Assembly: GCF_003431325.1 (NCBI RefSeq)
Contig: NZ_CP010515.1
Location: 372,001 to 436,000 of the forward strand
DNA length: 64,000 nucleotides
Direction: 5' to 3'
Origin: Acidilobus sp. 7A
Lineage (GTDB): Archaea; Thermoproteota; Thermoprotei_A; Sulfolobales; Acidilobaceae
Below, piece after piece: positions 36,292 to 44,472 of this stretch (its first letter is position 1; each line of letters begins with the position of its first letter). The translations under genes were made by a program, and so were the position numbers. Under the pieces are notes generated by a model. The model was given only the letters and a program-made list of their open reading frames with translations. It was not told the origin of the DNA and made no database searches.

Positions 36292-38022
36292 ATGAGCAAG
36301 TACATAGTGATGTCAGCATGGCCTTACTCTAACTTCATACCTCACCTTGGCACTGTGCTGCACCTTCTGAGCGCTGACGTGTATGCTAGGTACCTGAGGC
36401 TAATGGGGCATAACGTGATCTTCGTAACGGGCAGTGACGAGCATGGTACGCCCATAGAGCTTGAGGCCAGGAAGAGGGGCATAATGCCGAAGGAGCTGAC
36501 GGACCAGGTGCACTCCTATGACGTTGAGCTCTTTAAGGCTTTTGGCTTCGCGTTCAGCCTCTACTCAAGGACTGAGAGTCCGATCCATAAGGAATTTGTC
36601 AGGTCGTTCTTCCTTGGACTGCAGAAAAGGGGCTACATCTTTCAGCAGGAAGAGGAGATGCCCTACTGCCCTAACGATAAGATCTTCCTGCCTGATAGGT
36701 TTATCGAGGGCATGTGCCCCTACTGCGGCTATGAGCACGCTAGGGGGGACCAGTGCGATAACTGCGGCAGGCTGCTAACCCCCAAGGACCTAATAAACCC
36801 CAGGTGCGCCATATGTGGTGCTAAGCCGATATGGGTTAAAACCGTGAACTTTTACATAGACCTCAGCAAGGTTCAGGGCAATCTGCTGGACTGGCTTCAG
36901 CACAGCGAGCTACAGGACAACGTGAAGAACTACAGCGTTGAGTGGGTTAAGCAGGGCCTTAAGCCTAGGGCGCTCACCAGGGACATAGAATGGGGTATAG
37001 ATGCTCCCTTTGAGGGGAGCGCCGGCAAGACTATCTACGTGTGGTTTGACGCGCTCCTAGGCTACATAAGCGCCACGAAGGAGTACCTGGTGTCAAAGGG
37101 CCTTGGGGAGGAGGCGTGGAAGGAGTGGTGGTTTGACCCTTCAACAAGGACTGTTTACTTCATCGGCAAGGATAATATACCGTTCCACGCGATAATATTG
37201 CCCTCTCTTCTAATGGCTTCGGGGGAGCCCTATGTCCTGCCGTGGCGCATCAGCGCCACTGACTACCTGCTCTACGAGGGCAAGCACTTTAGCAAGAGCA
37301 GAAGGGTTGGCGTCTGGATAGATGAGGCCCTTGAGATAGCGCCTGCCGACTACTGGCGGTGGGTCTTAATCAGGATGAGGCCTGAGAGCGGCGATGTGAG
37401 CTTCCAATGGAAGGAGTTTTACAGGATTGCCAACAGCGAGCTTAATGATGACATAGGTAACCTGGCCTACAGAGTGCTCAGCTTCATTAGGAGTAGGTTC
37501 AACGGCGTCATTCCAGGCGCCACTAAGTTGAATGACAGAGACGAGGAAGTTCTCAAGGAGGTCTGGTCACTGGTAGATGAGTTTAATGCTGCTATGAATG
37601 ACATAGAGCTGAAGAGGGCGAGTGAGCTCCTGCTAAATATTGCAAGGCTTGGCAACCGCTACCTCAACGAGTCAGCGCCGTGGGATTACATAAAGACAGA
37701 CAAGGAGAGGGCAGGCTCGATACTAAACGTCGCGGCAACAATAGTCAAGGTTGTATCTCAGCTAATGGCTCCATTCATGCCACAAGTTGCCGAGGACCTC
37801 TGGCATCAGCTGGGGTACACCAACAGCGTCCACGAAGCCCTCTGGCCTGAGACCCTGAAGAAGCCTATAGATGAGGGCACCAAGATAGGTACCATACGTC
37901 CGCTCTTCAGGAAGTTGCCTGATGATTTCCTGTCGCACGTTGATGAGATGGTTGAGGAGGCCAGGAGAAAGGCAAACTCTAAGAGGCCGCCGCTACTCAA
38001 GGACTACGGAGTGAGCAGCTAA
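36292..38022 (+). CDS. metG: methionyl-tRNA synthetase
   Basis: A 576-residue class I synthetase. The HIGH-like motif is HLGT in SNFIPHLGTVLHL. The zinc-binding insert has two knuckles (CPYCGYEHARGDQCDNCG and CAICG). The KMSKS equivalent is HFSKSRRVGVW. It has no C-terminal tRNA-binding appendix of the bacterial type. The ATG at 36292 is chosen; a GTG two codons earlier is possible. Confidence 0.95.
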   Translation: MSKYIVMSAWPYSNFIPHLGTVLHLLSADVYARYLRLMGHNVIFVTGSDEHGTPIELEARKRGIMPKELTDQVHSYDVELFKAFGFAFSLYSRTESPIHKEFVRSFFLGLQKRGYIFQQEEEMPYCPNDKIFLPDRFIEGMCPYCGYEHARGDQCDNCGRLLTPKDLINPRCAICGAKPIWVKTVNFYIDLSKVQGNLLDWLQHSELQDNVKNYSVEWVKQGLKPRALTRDIEWGIDAPFEGSAGKTIYVWFDALLGYISATKEYLVSKGLGEEAWKEWWFDPSTRTVYFIGKDNIPFHAIILPSLLMASGEPYVLPWRISATDYLLYEGKHFSKSRRVGVWIDEALEIAPADYWRWVLIRMRPESGDVSFQWKEFYRIANSELNDDIGNLAYRVLSFIRSRFNGVIPGATKLNDRDEEVLKEVWSLVDEFNAAMNDIELKRASELLLNIARLGNRYLNESAPWDYIKTDKERAGSILNVAATIVKVVSQLMAPFMPQVAEDLWHQLGYTNSVHEALWPETLKKPIDEGTKIGTIRPLFRKLPDDFLSHVDEMVEEARRKANSKRPPLLKDYGVSS

Positions 38023-38084
38023 AGGAATTCTTTACGGACAAACGCAGCGTCGTTTAAAAGCTTTGGTTGGCCTTTGTCCTAAGG

Positions 38085-38153
38085 CCACGGGATGAGGACG
38101 TGGGCAGCCAGCGACCCATAGGGATGAGATGCTCAGACTCACTCTGACCGTGG
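38085..38153 (+). ncRNA. candidate box C/D-like small RNA
   Basis: In the 346-nt gap after metG, a 69-nt segment is closed by a perfect 6-bp terminal stem CCACGG / CCGTGG. Next to the stem are GATGA on the 5' side (38091-38095) and CTGA on the 3' side (38144-38147). An internal GGGATGA (38121-38127) could be the C' box, but no D' CTGA is seen and the first U of both C boxes is replaced by G. A TATA-like GTTTAAAAG lies at 38052-38060, at the right distance for a start near 38083. The rest of the gap shows nothing else. Confidence 0.45.
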
Positions 38154-38368
38154 TTGTCAACCCTATGTCCTTGCTACTTGTCATGAAACTTTTCTAGTCT
38201 AGGCGGTTTCTGCCGTGAATTTCGCAAAGCCTATATAATCAATGCAAGGTCTTTCCTGCTTGCTGACATGAAAGCCTATGTCATTATTAGCGTCGAAAGC
38301 TCCTTGGTATCATTACTGCAAAAATTTTAATAACGTTACCTTGTAATATATAGGCCTGGTGGGATATA

Positions 38369-38794
38369 ATGTCCACTAGGCTGACGGGCCTGGTAAAGGT
38401 TGACTCGAAGGGAAGGATAACCATACCTCAGACTATTAGGGAGTCGCTTGGAATAGAGTCTGGCATGCTGGTTGCTATGCTAGCTGATACTAATAAAAAG
38501 GAGATAATAGTTAGCCCCATTTTAGCCGAGAACGCTAAGGTCATAGAGATAGACGTCTCCGTGCTTGACAAGGTTGGCGCGCTTGCAAAGGTAGCGGACA
38601 AACTGAGCGAGCTGAAGGTCGACATAGTTGCCAGCAGGTGCGCGTCAATAACCAGGGGCGAGGAGGGCGAGTGCATCTTCATCGCAGACATGAGCCACTC
38701 AGCAACCGACGTTGAAACCGTCCGCAAGGCACTGGAGAACCTGGACATAGTGACCCAGGTGATGATAAGGCAGTTCGAAGCCCCCAGCTTCTGA
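38369..38794 (+). CDS. AbrB-type DNA-binding protein fused to an ACT-like domain
   Basis: A 141-residue protein. Residues ~5-45 form a SpoVT-AbrB swapped-hairpin fold (VKVDSKGRITIPQTIRESLGI), and residues ~57-138 an ACT-like regulatory domain (VIEIDVSVLDKVGALAKVADKLSEL). This suggests a transcription factor that senses a small ligand, possibly an amino acid. GGTGGG precedes the ATG and a TATA-like TTTTAATAA sits about 40 nt upstream. It stands alone before the ribosomal operon. Confidence 0.8.
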   Translation: MSTRLTGLVKVDSKGRITIPQTIRESLGIESGMLVAMLADTNKKEIIVSPILAENAKVIEIDVSVLDKVGALAKVADKLSELKVDIVASRCASITRGEEGECIFIADMSHSATDVETVRKALENLDIVTQVMIRQFEAPSF

Positions 38795-38887
38795 TGAGAA
38801 AATAATCGCCTTTCGCCTCACCCCTGCAGTTAAAATTATTTAAAAGCCTCTACGACGCAGCACCTGCGGAGACGAGGGCAGGGCGTA

Positions 38888-39310
38888 ATGTCAATAGAGC
38901 TGAGGCCAGAGTGGAGGAGGTTCAAGTACAGGGGCAAGACTCTTGAGGAGCTCTTAAACATGCAGCTAGACGAGTTTGTTCAGCTGTTGCCGGCGAGGCA
39001 GAGGAGAAGCCTACAGAGGGGCCTAACGCCAGCTCAGAGGAAGCTTATAGCTAAGATAAGGGCACTGAGGAGAGCCGGCAAGACAGACGTTATGTTAAAG
39101 ACTCACGTAAGGGACCTAGTCATACTGCCAGAGATGGTGGGCATGACTATAGCCGTCTATAACGGTAAAGAGTTCGTGCCGGTAAGGATAGTCCCAGAGA
39201 TGATTGGCCACAGGCTAGGGGAGTTCAGTCACACGACCAAGATAGTCCACCACGGAGAGCCAGGCTTGAAGGCCTCAAGGAGCAGCCTGCACATAGCGGC
39301 TAAAGGGTGA
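38888..39310 (+). CDS. rps19: 30S ribosomal protein uS19
   Basis: A 140-residue archaeal uS19 of the 30S head. It opens with the archaeal extension ([17 protein letters not shown]), with the core [26 protein letters not shown] and [10 protein letters not shown]. It is the first gene of the S19-L22-S3-L29-Rpp29 run; the usual preceding genes (L3, L4, L23, L2) are not in this window. TATA-like AATTATTTAAAAG lies at 38834-38846. Confidence 0.95.
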   Translation: MSIELRPEWRRFKYRGKTLEELLNMQLDEFVQLLPARQRRSLQRGLTPAQRKLIAKIRALRRAGKTDVMLKTHVRDLVILPEMVGMTIAVYNGKEFVPVRIVPEMIGHRLGEFSHTTKIVHHGEPGLKASRSSLHIAAKG

Positions 39311-39315
39311 TGTGC

Positions 39316-39795
39316 TTGCCAGAGTGGACGTACTCCTATAGGCCTGCCAAGGAGGGGCTTACAGCTAAGGCCATGATGTGGGACGTGCCGGTGCACCCGA
39401 AGGTTATGACAGAGATAGCAAGGGCCATTAAGGGTATGAAGGTCGGCGAGGCTGAGGCGTACCTGAGGCGCGTGATGGAGCTTAAGGAGGCTGTGCCATT
39501 TAGGTCAGCCTCAAAGAAAATACCTCACAGGAGAGGCCTCGCAGACAGGTGGGGCATACCGATGGGTAAGTACCCAGTCAAGGGCGCAAGGTACATGCTT
39601 AAGCTACTTGAGAACCTCTCAAACAATGCCGAGAACAAGAACCTTGACGTTGACAACCTCTACATAGTCCATGTAGGCGTGCACAAGGGGATAACGCTTA
39701 AGAGGGCATACCCAAGGGCCTTTGGGAGGGCTGACATAAGGAGGAAGGTGCACTCCCACGTAGAGGTGATTGCTGAGGAGAGAGGTGGAGCCTGA
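39316..39795 (+). CDS. rpl22: 50S ribosomal protein uL22
   Basis: A 159-residue archaeal uL22, lining the nascent-chain exit tunnel. The core is KAMMWDVPVHPKVMTEIARAIKG, with the tunnel hairpin region and VHVGVHKGITLKRAYPRAFGRA. I place the start at the TTG at 39316, because GGTGAT lies in the end of rps19 four nt upstream; GTG 39307 and ATG 39310 are parts of that site. Confidence 0.93.
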   Translation: MPEWTYSYRPAKEGLTAKAMMWDVPVHPKVMTEIARAIKGMKVGEAEAYLRRVMELKEAVPFRSASKKIPHRRGLADRWGIPMGKYPVKGARYMLKLLENLSNNAENKNLDVDNLYIVHVGVHKGITLKRAYPRAFGRADIRRKVHSHVEVIAEERGGA

Positions 39796-39796
39796 G

Positions 39797-40513
39797 ATGT
39801 CGAGGATAAAGGCCTACTTCCTTAGGCAGGGGCTCACCAGAGTTAAGGTAGATGAGTACCTGGCGCAGAACTTCCACACAGCTGGGTACGCTGGCGTTCA
39901 GATCGTTCAGAGCGGCCTTGGCACTAGGGTTCACATATACGCAGAGAGGCCGGCACTAGTAATAGGTAGAAGGGGCGCCACCATAAGGAAGCTTCAGGCA
40001 GTTTTCGAGAAGGTCTTCGGACTCGAGGGGGCTCAGATAACTGTGAGCCAGCCTGACAACATAGAGCTGAACGCCAGAGTGCAGGCGTTCAGGATAGCCA
40101 GGTCGCTTGAGATGGGATATCACTTCAGGAGGGTAGCTATGGCGACCCTGAGGAGAATTATGGAGGCAGGAGCTGTAGGCGTCGAAATAATAATAAGCGG
40201 GAAACTCAGCAGGGAGAGGGCCAGGTTCGAGAAGCTTCAGGCCGGGAAGGTCATAAAGACTGGCAACGTGGTAGACGTCCATACGGACAGGGCTATAGCC
40301 TACGCAAGGCTGCCCCTGGGGATCATTGGTGTTGAGGTTCGCATAATCAAGCCTGAGGCTGCCCAGCCGAACATAACAATTAAGTCTGACAGTGAGGCAG
40401 CTGATGTAGTCAGGCTGCTTGAAGAGGCTGGCGCTGGCCAGGGTGCCGAGAAGGTTAAGGAGATAATTGAGGAAGGAGGTGAGGGGAGTGGGGAAGTACA
40501 GGCTAAGAGCTAA
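39797..40513 (+). CDS. rps3: 30S ribosomal protein uS3
   Basis: A 238-residue uS3. The KH domain is VHIYAERPALVIGRRGATIRKLQ (GXXG loop GRRG) and the C-terminal domain contains GVEIIISGKLSRERARFEKL. The ATG follows GAGGTGG in the end of rpl22. The acidic tail (EEGGEGSGEVQAKS) overlaps the start of rpl29 by 26 nt. Confidence 0.94.
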   Translation: MSRIKAYFLRQGLTRVKVDEYLAQNFHTAGYAGVQIVQSGLGTRVHIYAERPALVIGRRGATIRKLQAVFEKVFGLEGAQITVSQPDNIELNARVQAFRIARSLEMGYHFRRVAMATLRRIMEAGAVGVEIIISGKLSRERARFEKLQAGKVIKTGNVVDVHTDRAIAYARLPLGIIGVEVRIIKPEAAQPNITIKSDSEAADVVRLLEEAGAGQGAEKVKEIIEEGGEGSGEVQAKS

Positions 40514-40736
40514 GGACCTCCGCAACAAGGACGCCGAAGAGCTCAGAAAGCTGCTTGAGGAGCAGCGCAGCGAGCTGGCGTCTCTAAGGCATAAAGCTAT
40601 GGCTGGCTCCATAGACTCGCCTGCCAGGATCAGGGAGCTCAGAAAGAACATAGCAAGAATACTAACTATCATGGCAGAGAGCTCCAGGAAAGCTGCCCAG
40701 CAAGCCCCTGGGGCTAGACAGGGCAAGCTGAGTTGA
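40488..40736 (+). CDS. rpl29: 50S ribosomal protein uL29
   Basis: An 82-residue uL29 near the tunnel exit, with RAKDLRNKDAEELRKLLEEQRSELASLRHKA and PARIRELRKNIARILTI, the two-helix hairpin typical of the family. The GTG start at 40488 is fixed by GGAGGTGA five nt upstream, inside rps3. The stop overlaps the start of the Rpp29 gene (TTGA). Confidence 0.92.
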   Translation: MGKYRLRAKDLRNKDAEELRKLLEEQRSELASLRHKAMAGSIDSPARIRELRKNIARILTIMAESSRKAAQQAPGARQGKLS

Positions 40737-41014
40737 AGTTTACAGAACGTAATGTAAGGTACAGACCCCTCATAGGCCTTAAGGTCAAGGTTCTTGACTC
40801 TACAGATAGGAGCCTTGTAGGCCTAGAAGGTCTAGTCTTAGATGATGGAAGGAATGCCCTAAGAATAGCGGTCACTGGAAAGACCCATAAGGTAGTTACC
40901 TTGATTAAAGGCACCTCCGTGCTCCAGGTTACCACCCCTGATGGCACCTTTGTGGTTAGAGGTATCGAGCTAATTGGAAGGCCTGAGGAGAGGCTAAAGA
41001 GGGCACTGAGCTAG
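40733..41014 (+). CDS. rnp1: ribonuclease P protein component Rpp29
   Basis: A 93-residue Sm-like protein of archaeal RNase P (POP4/Rpp29), which assists 5' maturation of tRNA. Family sequence includes RPLIGLKVKVLDSTDRSLVGLEG and GRNALRIAVTG. It starts at TTG overlapping the uL29 stop by four nt. In other crenarchaea rps17 comes next; here the operon ends and a tRNA gene follows. Confidence 0.9.
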   Translation: MKFTERNVRYRPLIGLKVKVLDSTDRSLVGLEGLVLDDGRNALRIAVTGKTHKVVTLIKGTSVLQVTTPDGTFVVRGIELIGRPEERLKRALS

Positions 41015-41051
41015 TTTCTAAGTACAAGCTCGGGATTGACAAAAGGAAGGA

Positions 41052-41127
41052 TGGTGGACCGGCCGGGACTTGAACCCGGGACCTCTCGGGTGCAAGCCGA
41101 GCGCTCTTCCGGCTGAGCTACCGGCCC
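41052..41127 (-). tRNA. tRNA-Ala (anticodon UGC)
   Basis: The minus strand from 41127 folds into a full cloverleaf: acceptor GGGCCGG with CCGGTCC, giving the G3-U70 pair that identifies alanine tRNA; D-arm GCTC; anticodon stem CTCGG / CCGAG with loop CTTGCAC (anticodon TGC); T-arm CCGGG TTCAAGT CCCGG. Discriminator A at 41055 and an encoded CCA (41054-41052). There is no intron. Confidence 0.97.
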
Positions 41128-41151
41128 ACCATCTCGCATGCTCTCTAAGCG

Positions 41152-41163
41152 TCCTTTTAAGGC
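41152..41163. promoter_or_regulatory. near-symmetric TATA box between tRNA-Ala and aIF2-beta
   Basis: CCTTTTAAGGCTTAAG (41151-41166) contains a near-palindromic TATA element. It is ~27 nt from the 5' end of tRNA-Ala on the left and ~25 nt from the aIF2-beta ATG on the right, the right archaeal spacing for both directions, and the only candidate in this 51-nt gap. aIF2-beta would then be leaderless. Confidence 0.5.
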
Positions 41164-41178
41164 TTAAGTGCGACACTT

Positions 41179-41709
41179 ATGGCTCAAGCTAATGAGCCTC
41201 CAGAAAGAGGGCCAAAACCTTCCTATGGGGTCTTCAGCTTAATACCTCCTGAGAGTAGTCCAACGTTAGGGTCGAGATTGAGCGAGGAACGGGAAAAGCT
41301 TAAGGACTATGAGTGGCTGCTGGGAAGAGTCTATGAGAAGATACCGCCTAAGAGCGGCGCCGGAGCGTTCGAATTGCCAGAGCCGCAGATAATAAGGGTG
41401 GGCACTCAGACCATTATAAAGAACTTCAGGGAGATTTCACAGAAGCTCAAAAGAGATCCAGATATGGTTTCAAGGTACTTGATGAAGGAGCTAGCATCCG
41501 CCGGCAGCTATGAAAAGAGCTCAGGCCAGCTGGTGCTTAGCGTCAAGGTCTCAAGCAAGGTCATTAAACAGCTGCTTGATATTTTCGTTAAGAGCTACGT
41601 GAGGTGCCCCACCTGTGGCAGCATTGATACGCACATAGAGAAGAGGGGCAAGGTGTGGGTCCTAGTCTGCGAGGCGTGCGGCGCTGAGCAGACGCTGAAG
41701 CCCTTCTAA
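41179..41709 (+). CDS. translation initiation factor 2 subunit beta
   Basis: A 176-residue aIF2-beta, part of the heterotrimer that brings initiator Met-tRNA to the 30S subunit. The middle domain has IIRVGTQTIIKNFREISQKLKRDP and KELASAG, and the C-terminal zinc ribbon is CPTCG...CEACG. The N-terminus (~35 residues, Pro-rich) is longer than usual. It stands alone with no ribosome site. Confidence 0.93.
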   Translation: MAQANEPPERGPKPSYGVFSLIPPESSPTLGSRLSEEREKLKDYEWLLGRVYEKIPPKSGAGAFELPEPQIIRVGTQTIIKNFREISQKLKRDPDMVSRYLMKELASAGSYEKSSGQLVLSVKVSSKVIKQLLDIFVKSYVRCPTCGSIDTHIEKRGKVWVLVCEACGAEQTLKPF

Positions 41710-41964
41710 AGGGCGATATGGCTCCCCCGTTGTCTCCTAGCTAAACAAAAATATAGAAAGACTGTAGGCCTCGGCGCCCGTATCTCAACCGCAGAGAAGA
41801 GCATAGGGCCTCGTAGTGAATGGGTGACTTCATGTAGACACTTCAAGACGCCATTATGACGTGCCAAAAATTACATGAGCAGTTAACGAAGCCTATATTA
41901 CATTAAGAAAAAGGTTGTAGAAATAGCTCACTGATATATGCGTTGTGAGTAAACTTTAAAGCAC

Positions 41965-43302
41965 TTGCAGAGCCGCCTTAAAGTGGTGCTTTCAGCTTTG
42001 GCTTCGATACCATCGAAGTTTGATGCAATTGTGGTCGGCGCTGGGCCTGCTGGCTCAGCAGCCGCCTACACGCTTGCCAAGGAGGGCTTCAAAACGTTAC
42101 TGATTGACAGAGGACGGGGTGGCGGGGAGAAGGAACTCTTCGGCGGGAGGGTCTACGCACAGCCCTTAAGGGACATATGGCCCGAACTTGATAAGGAGGC
42201 CCCCATACAGAGGTGGGTCACGCGCGAGAGGATAAGCTTTGTAAAAGACAACGAGGCCGTCACAGTTGAGTTCAAGAGCCCTAAAGGCAAGAGCTTCACA
42301 GCACTTTTGCCTCAGCTAACCTCCTGGATGGCTCGTAAGGCTGAGCAGGCTGGCGCGCTATACGTCAATGAGGTAACCGTTGATGAGATTATATTTAAGG
42401 ATGGTAGGGCTGTCGGTGTAAGGAGTGGCTCTGACACCGTCGAAGCTGACGTTATCATAGATGCCGAGGGCGTGAACAGGCTTCTCCTTGAGAGGGCTGG
42501 GCTTGTTGAGAGGATAAAGCCTGACAATGTAGCCCTTGGCGTGAAGGAGATCCTTAGGACCGGCTCAACTCAACTTGAGGCCTCCTTTGGAATAGACTCC
42601 GATGAGGGCGCAGCGTGGGTAGTCATCGGAGACATAACCAAAGGCGTGCCCGGCGGTGGCTTCATATATACGAACAAGGACACTGTCAGCATGGGTATTG
42701 TGCTACACCTAAAGCATGCCATAGATGCCATCGAGGCTGGCAAACTTAACCAGCACGTCTCAGAGCTGGTGGAGGGCTTCAGGCTTCACCCATACTTCAG
42801 GAGGCTGTGGCGCGACGCCACAATATCAGAGTATGGCGCGCACCTGACAATAGAGGGGGGGCTGAAGTTCTCGCCCAAGAGGCTTGCCTATCCCGGCCTC
42901 CTGGTCGTGGGCGACGCTGCCGGCCTCCTGCTCACCACTGGAATAAACTACCGCGGCGTTGACTTCGCAGCCTACAGCGGTAAGTTAGCGGCTGAGGCTA
43001 TCAAATACGCTATGGACCACGGTGGGTTCACATATGATAACCTACGCGTCTATGATGCCTACATTAGAGGAAGCTTTGTCTACACAGAGCTCCAGAGGCA
43101 CCTAGGGGTTGAGATGGTTATGAATGACCCAGCGATCTTCGCCAAGCTGCCTAACATAGCTATAGGCCTCTTCAAGGAGCTCTACGAACAGGACTATGTG
43201 ACCCCGACTCCATTTGAGGCCCTAACTTCAGTCCTCTCCAACGAAGGCTTGGATCTATTTAAGCTCTTGAGCCTTTCTCTATCAACGGTGATGTCACTAT
43301 GA
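41965..43302 (+). CDS. fixC: FixC/EtfC-type flavoprotein (ETF-quinone oxidoreductase)
   Basis: A 445-residue FAD protein of the FixC family, related to geranylgeranyl reductases. It has the dinucleotide site IVVGAGPAGSAAAYTLAKEG (about 22-41), an internal GG motif region and the second FAD motif LLVVGDAAGLLL. It starts at TTG and overlaps fixX by four nt (ATGA). As the first gene of the C-X-B-A set it should take electrons from the EtfAB flavoprotein and pass them to quinone. A preceding 255-nt gap holds no gene. Confidence 0.88.
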   Translation: MQSRLKVVLSALASIPSKFDAIVVGAGPAGSAAAYTLAKEGFKTLLIDRGRGGGEKELFGGRVYAQPLRDIWPELDKEAPIQRWVTRERISFVKDNEAVTVEFKSPKGKSFTALLPQLTSWMARKAEQAGALYVNEVTVDEIIFKDGRAVGVRSGSDTVEADVIIDAEGVNRLLLERAGLVERIKPDNVALGVKEILRTGSTQLEASFGIDSDEGAAWVVIGDITKGVPGGGFIYTNKDTVSMGIVLHLKHAIDAIEAGKLNQHVSELVEGFRLHPYFRRLWRDATISEYGAHLTIEGGLKFSPKRLAYPGLLVVGDAAGLLLTTGINYRGVDFAAYSGKLAAEAIKYAMDHGGFTYDNLRVYDAYIRGSFVYTELQRHLGVEMVMNDPAIFAKLPNIAIGLFKELYEQDYVTPTPFEALTSVLSNEGLDLFKLLSLSLSTVMSL

Positions 43303-43607
43303 GCACACAGCAGGCGAAACAGGAGGAGCCGAAGCCCATCAAGCTAGAGGACATTCTCCAGAGCGACGTATGGAATGTAGACGAGGAACCGCACATAGTC
43401 GTAGATTACAGCAAGTGCGAGAAGTGCCCCACTAAGCCATGCATATACCTCTGCCCTGCAGGCTGCTATACGTTGGCTGGGGACAGGTTAGTATTTAGCT
43501 ATGAGGGTTGCGTAGAGTGCGGTACATGCAGAGTCATATGCCCTATGGACGCAATAACGTGGAACTACCCCAAGAACGGACATGGCATTATTTACAGGTT
43601 CACGTGA
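43299..43607 (+). CDS. fixX: FixX/EtfX-type ferredoxin
   Basis: A 102-residue ferredoxin-like protein that partners FixC. It has a Cys-rich N-terminal half (CEKCPTKPCIYLCP) and a [4Fe-4S] site CVECGTCRVICP, ending in the family-typical ITWNYPKNGHGIIYRF. Start ATG overlaps the fixC stop. The etfB start lies 10 nt after its stop. Confidence 0.9.
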   Translation: MSTQQAKQEEPKPIKLEDILQSDVWNVDEEPHIVVDYSKCEKCPTKPCIYLCPAGCYTLAGDRLVFSYEGCVECGTCRVICPMDAITWNYPKNGHGIIYRFT

Positions 43608-43617
43608 GGTGATGCGC

Positions 43618-44472
43618 GTGAGGATAGTCGTAGGCATGAAGTGGGTTCCGGGAACCCAGTCGGTCAGGATAGATCCTAAGACTGGCACACTGATAAGGGA
43701 GGGCGTACCGAGCATAGTTAACCCGCACGACCTACCGGCTGTTGAGCTAGCCCTAAGGCTTAAGGACAAGTATGGCGGTGAGGTAATAGCGCTAACTATG
43801 TCGCCCCCGCCGGCTGTGAAGGGCCTTGAGTACCTAGTCGGCATGGGTGTTGACAAAGCTATACTGGTTAGTGACAGAGTCTACGCTGGTGCTGACACGT
43901 TAGCCACCAGCTACGTGCTGGCAAACGCTATAAAGAAAATAGACAAGGATATCGGCAAGGTTGACCTAGCGGTCTTCGGTCAGGAGACCACGGACTCCAG
44001 CACAGCACACATAGCGGCGCAGACCGCTAGCTGGCTTGAGTGGCCTTATGTTTACTACGTGCGCGACGCATGGCTAACCGAGGAAGGCAAGCTGAGGGTC
44101 GAGAGGATCCTAGAGAACGCTGTAGAGGAGTGGGAGCTTGATATGCCAGCTATAATAAATGTCGCGATGAAGTCGCTAAAGCCTAGGCCCGTGAGCCTGT
44201 TGAACAAGATCAGGTTCAAGGCCAATCCAAGCACTCTAATTACGTGGTCTAACAACGACCTAAAGCTTGACACCAGGTGCACAGGCCTCAAGGGCTCACC
44301 AACCATAGTCGCCAAGACTGTCGACGTGCCGGAGGTGCCAAGGAAGAAGCAAGTTTATACACCTAAGAATGGCGAGGACGCCGCCAAGTGGATACTGAAG
44401 GCCCTTCTTTCTGATGAGAAGGCCTCCAAGGCTCTCATAAGGGCGCTTAAGGAGGGGGGTGAGAAGGCATGA
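43618..44472 (+). CDS. etfB: electron transfer flavoprotein beta subunit (EtfB/FixA)
   Basis: A 284-residue ETF beta subunit. It shows VVGMKWVPGTQSVRIDPKTG, NPHDLPAVELALRLKD and VFGQETTDSSTAHIAAQTASWL, which bind FAD/AMP and the alpha subunit. The GTG at 43618 is chosen because GAGGTGA lies five nt upstream, inside the fixX end; the ATG at 43612 overlaps that site. Its stop overlaps the etfA start by ATGA. Confidence 0.92.
   Translation: MRIVVGMKWVPGTQSVRIDPKTGTLIREGVPSIVNPHDLPAVELALRLKDKYGGEVIALTMSPPPAVKGLEYLVGMGVDKAILVSDRVYAGADTLATSYVLANAIKKIDKDIGKVDLAVFGQETTDSSTAHIAAQTASWLEWPYVYYVRDAWLTEEGKLRVERILENAVEEWELDMPAIINVAMKSLKPRPVSLLNKIRFKANPSTLITWSNNDLKLDTRCTGLKGSPTIVAKTVDVPEVPRKKQVYTPKNGEDAAKWILKALLSDEKASKALIRALKEGGEKA

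Noticed and set aside
43582-43617. Longer N-terminus for EtfB from an upstream start
   Set aside because: It would lie inside fixX, and the GAGGTGA site points to GTG 43618.
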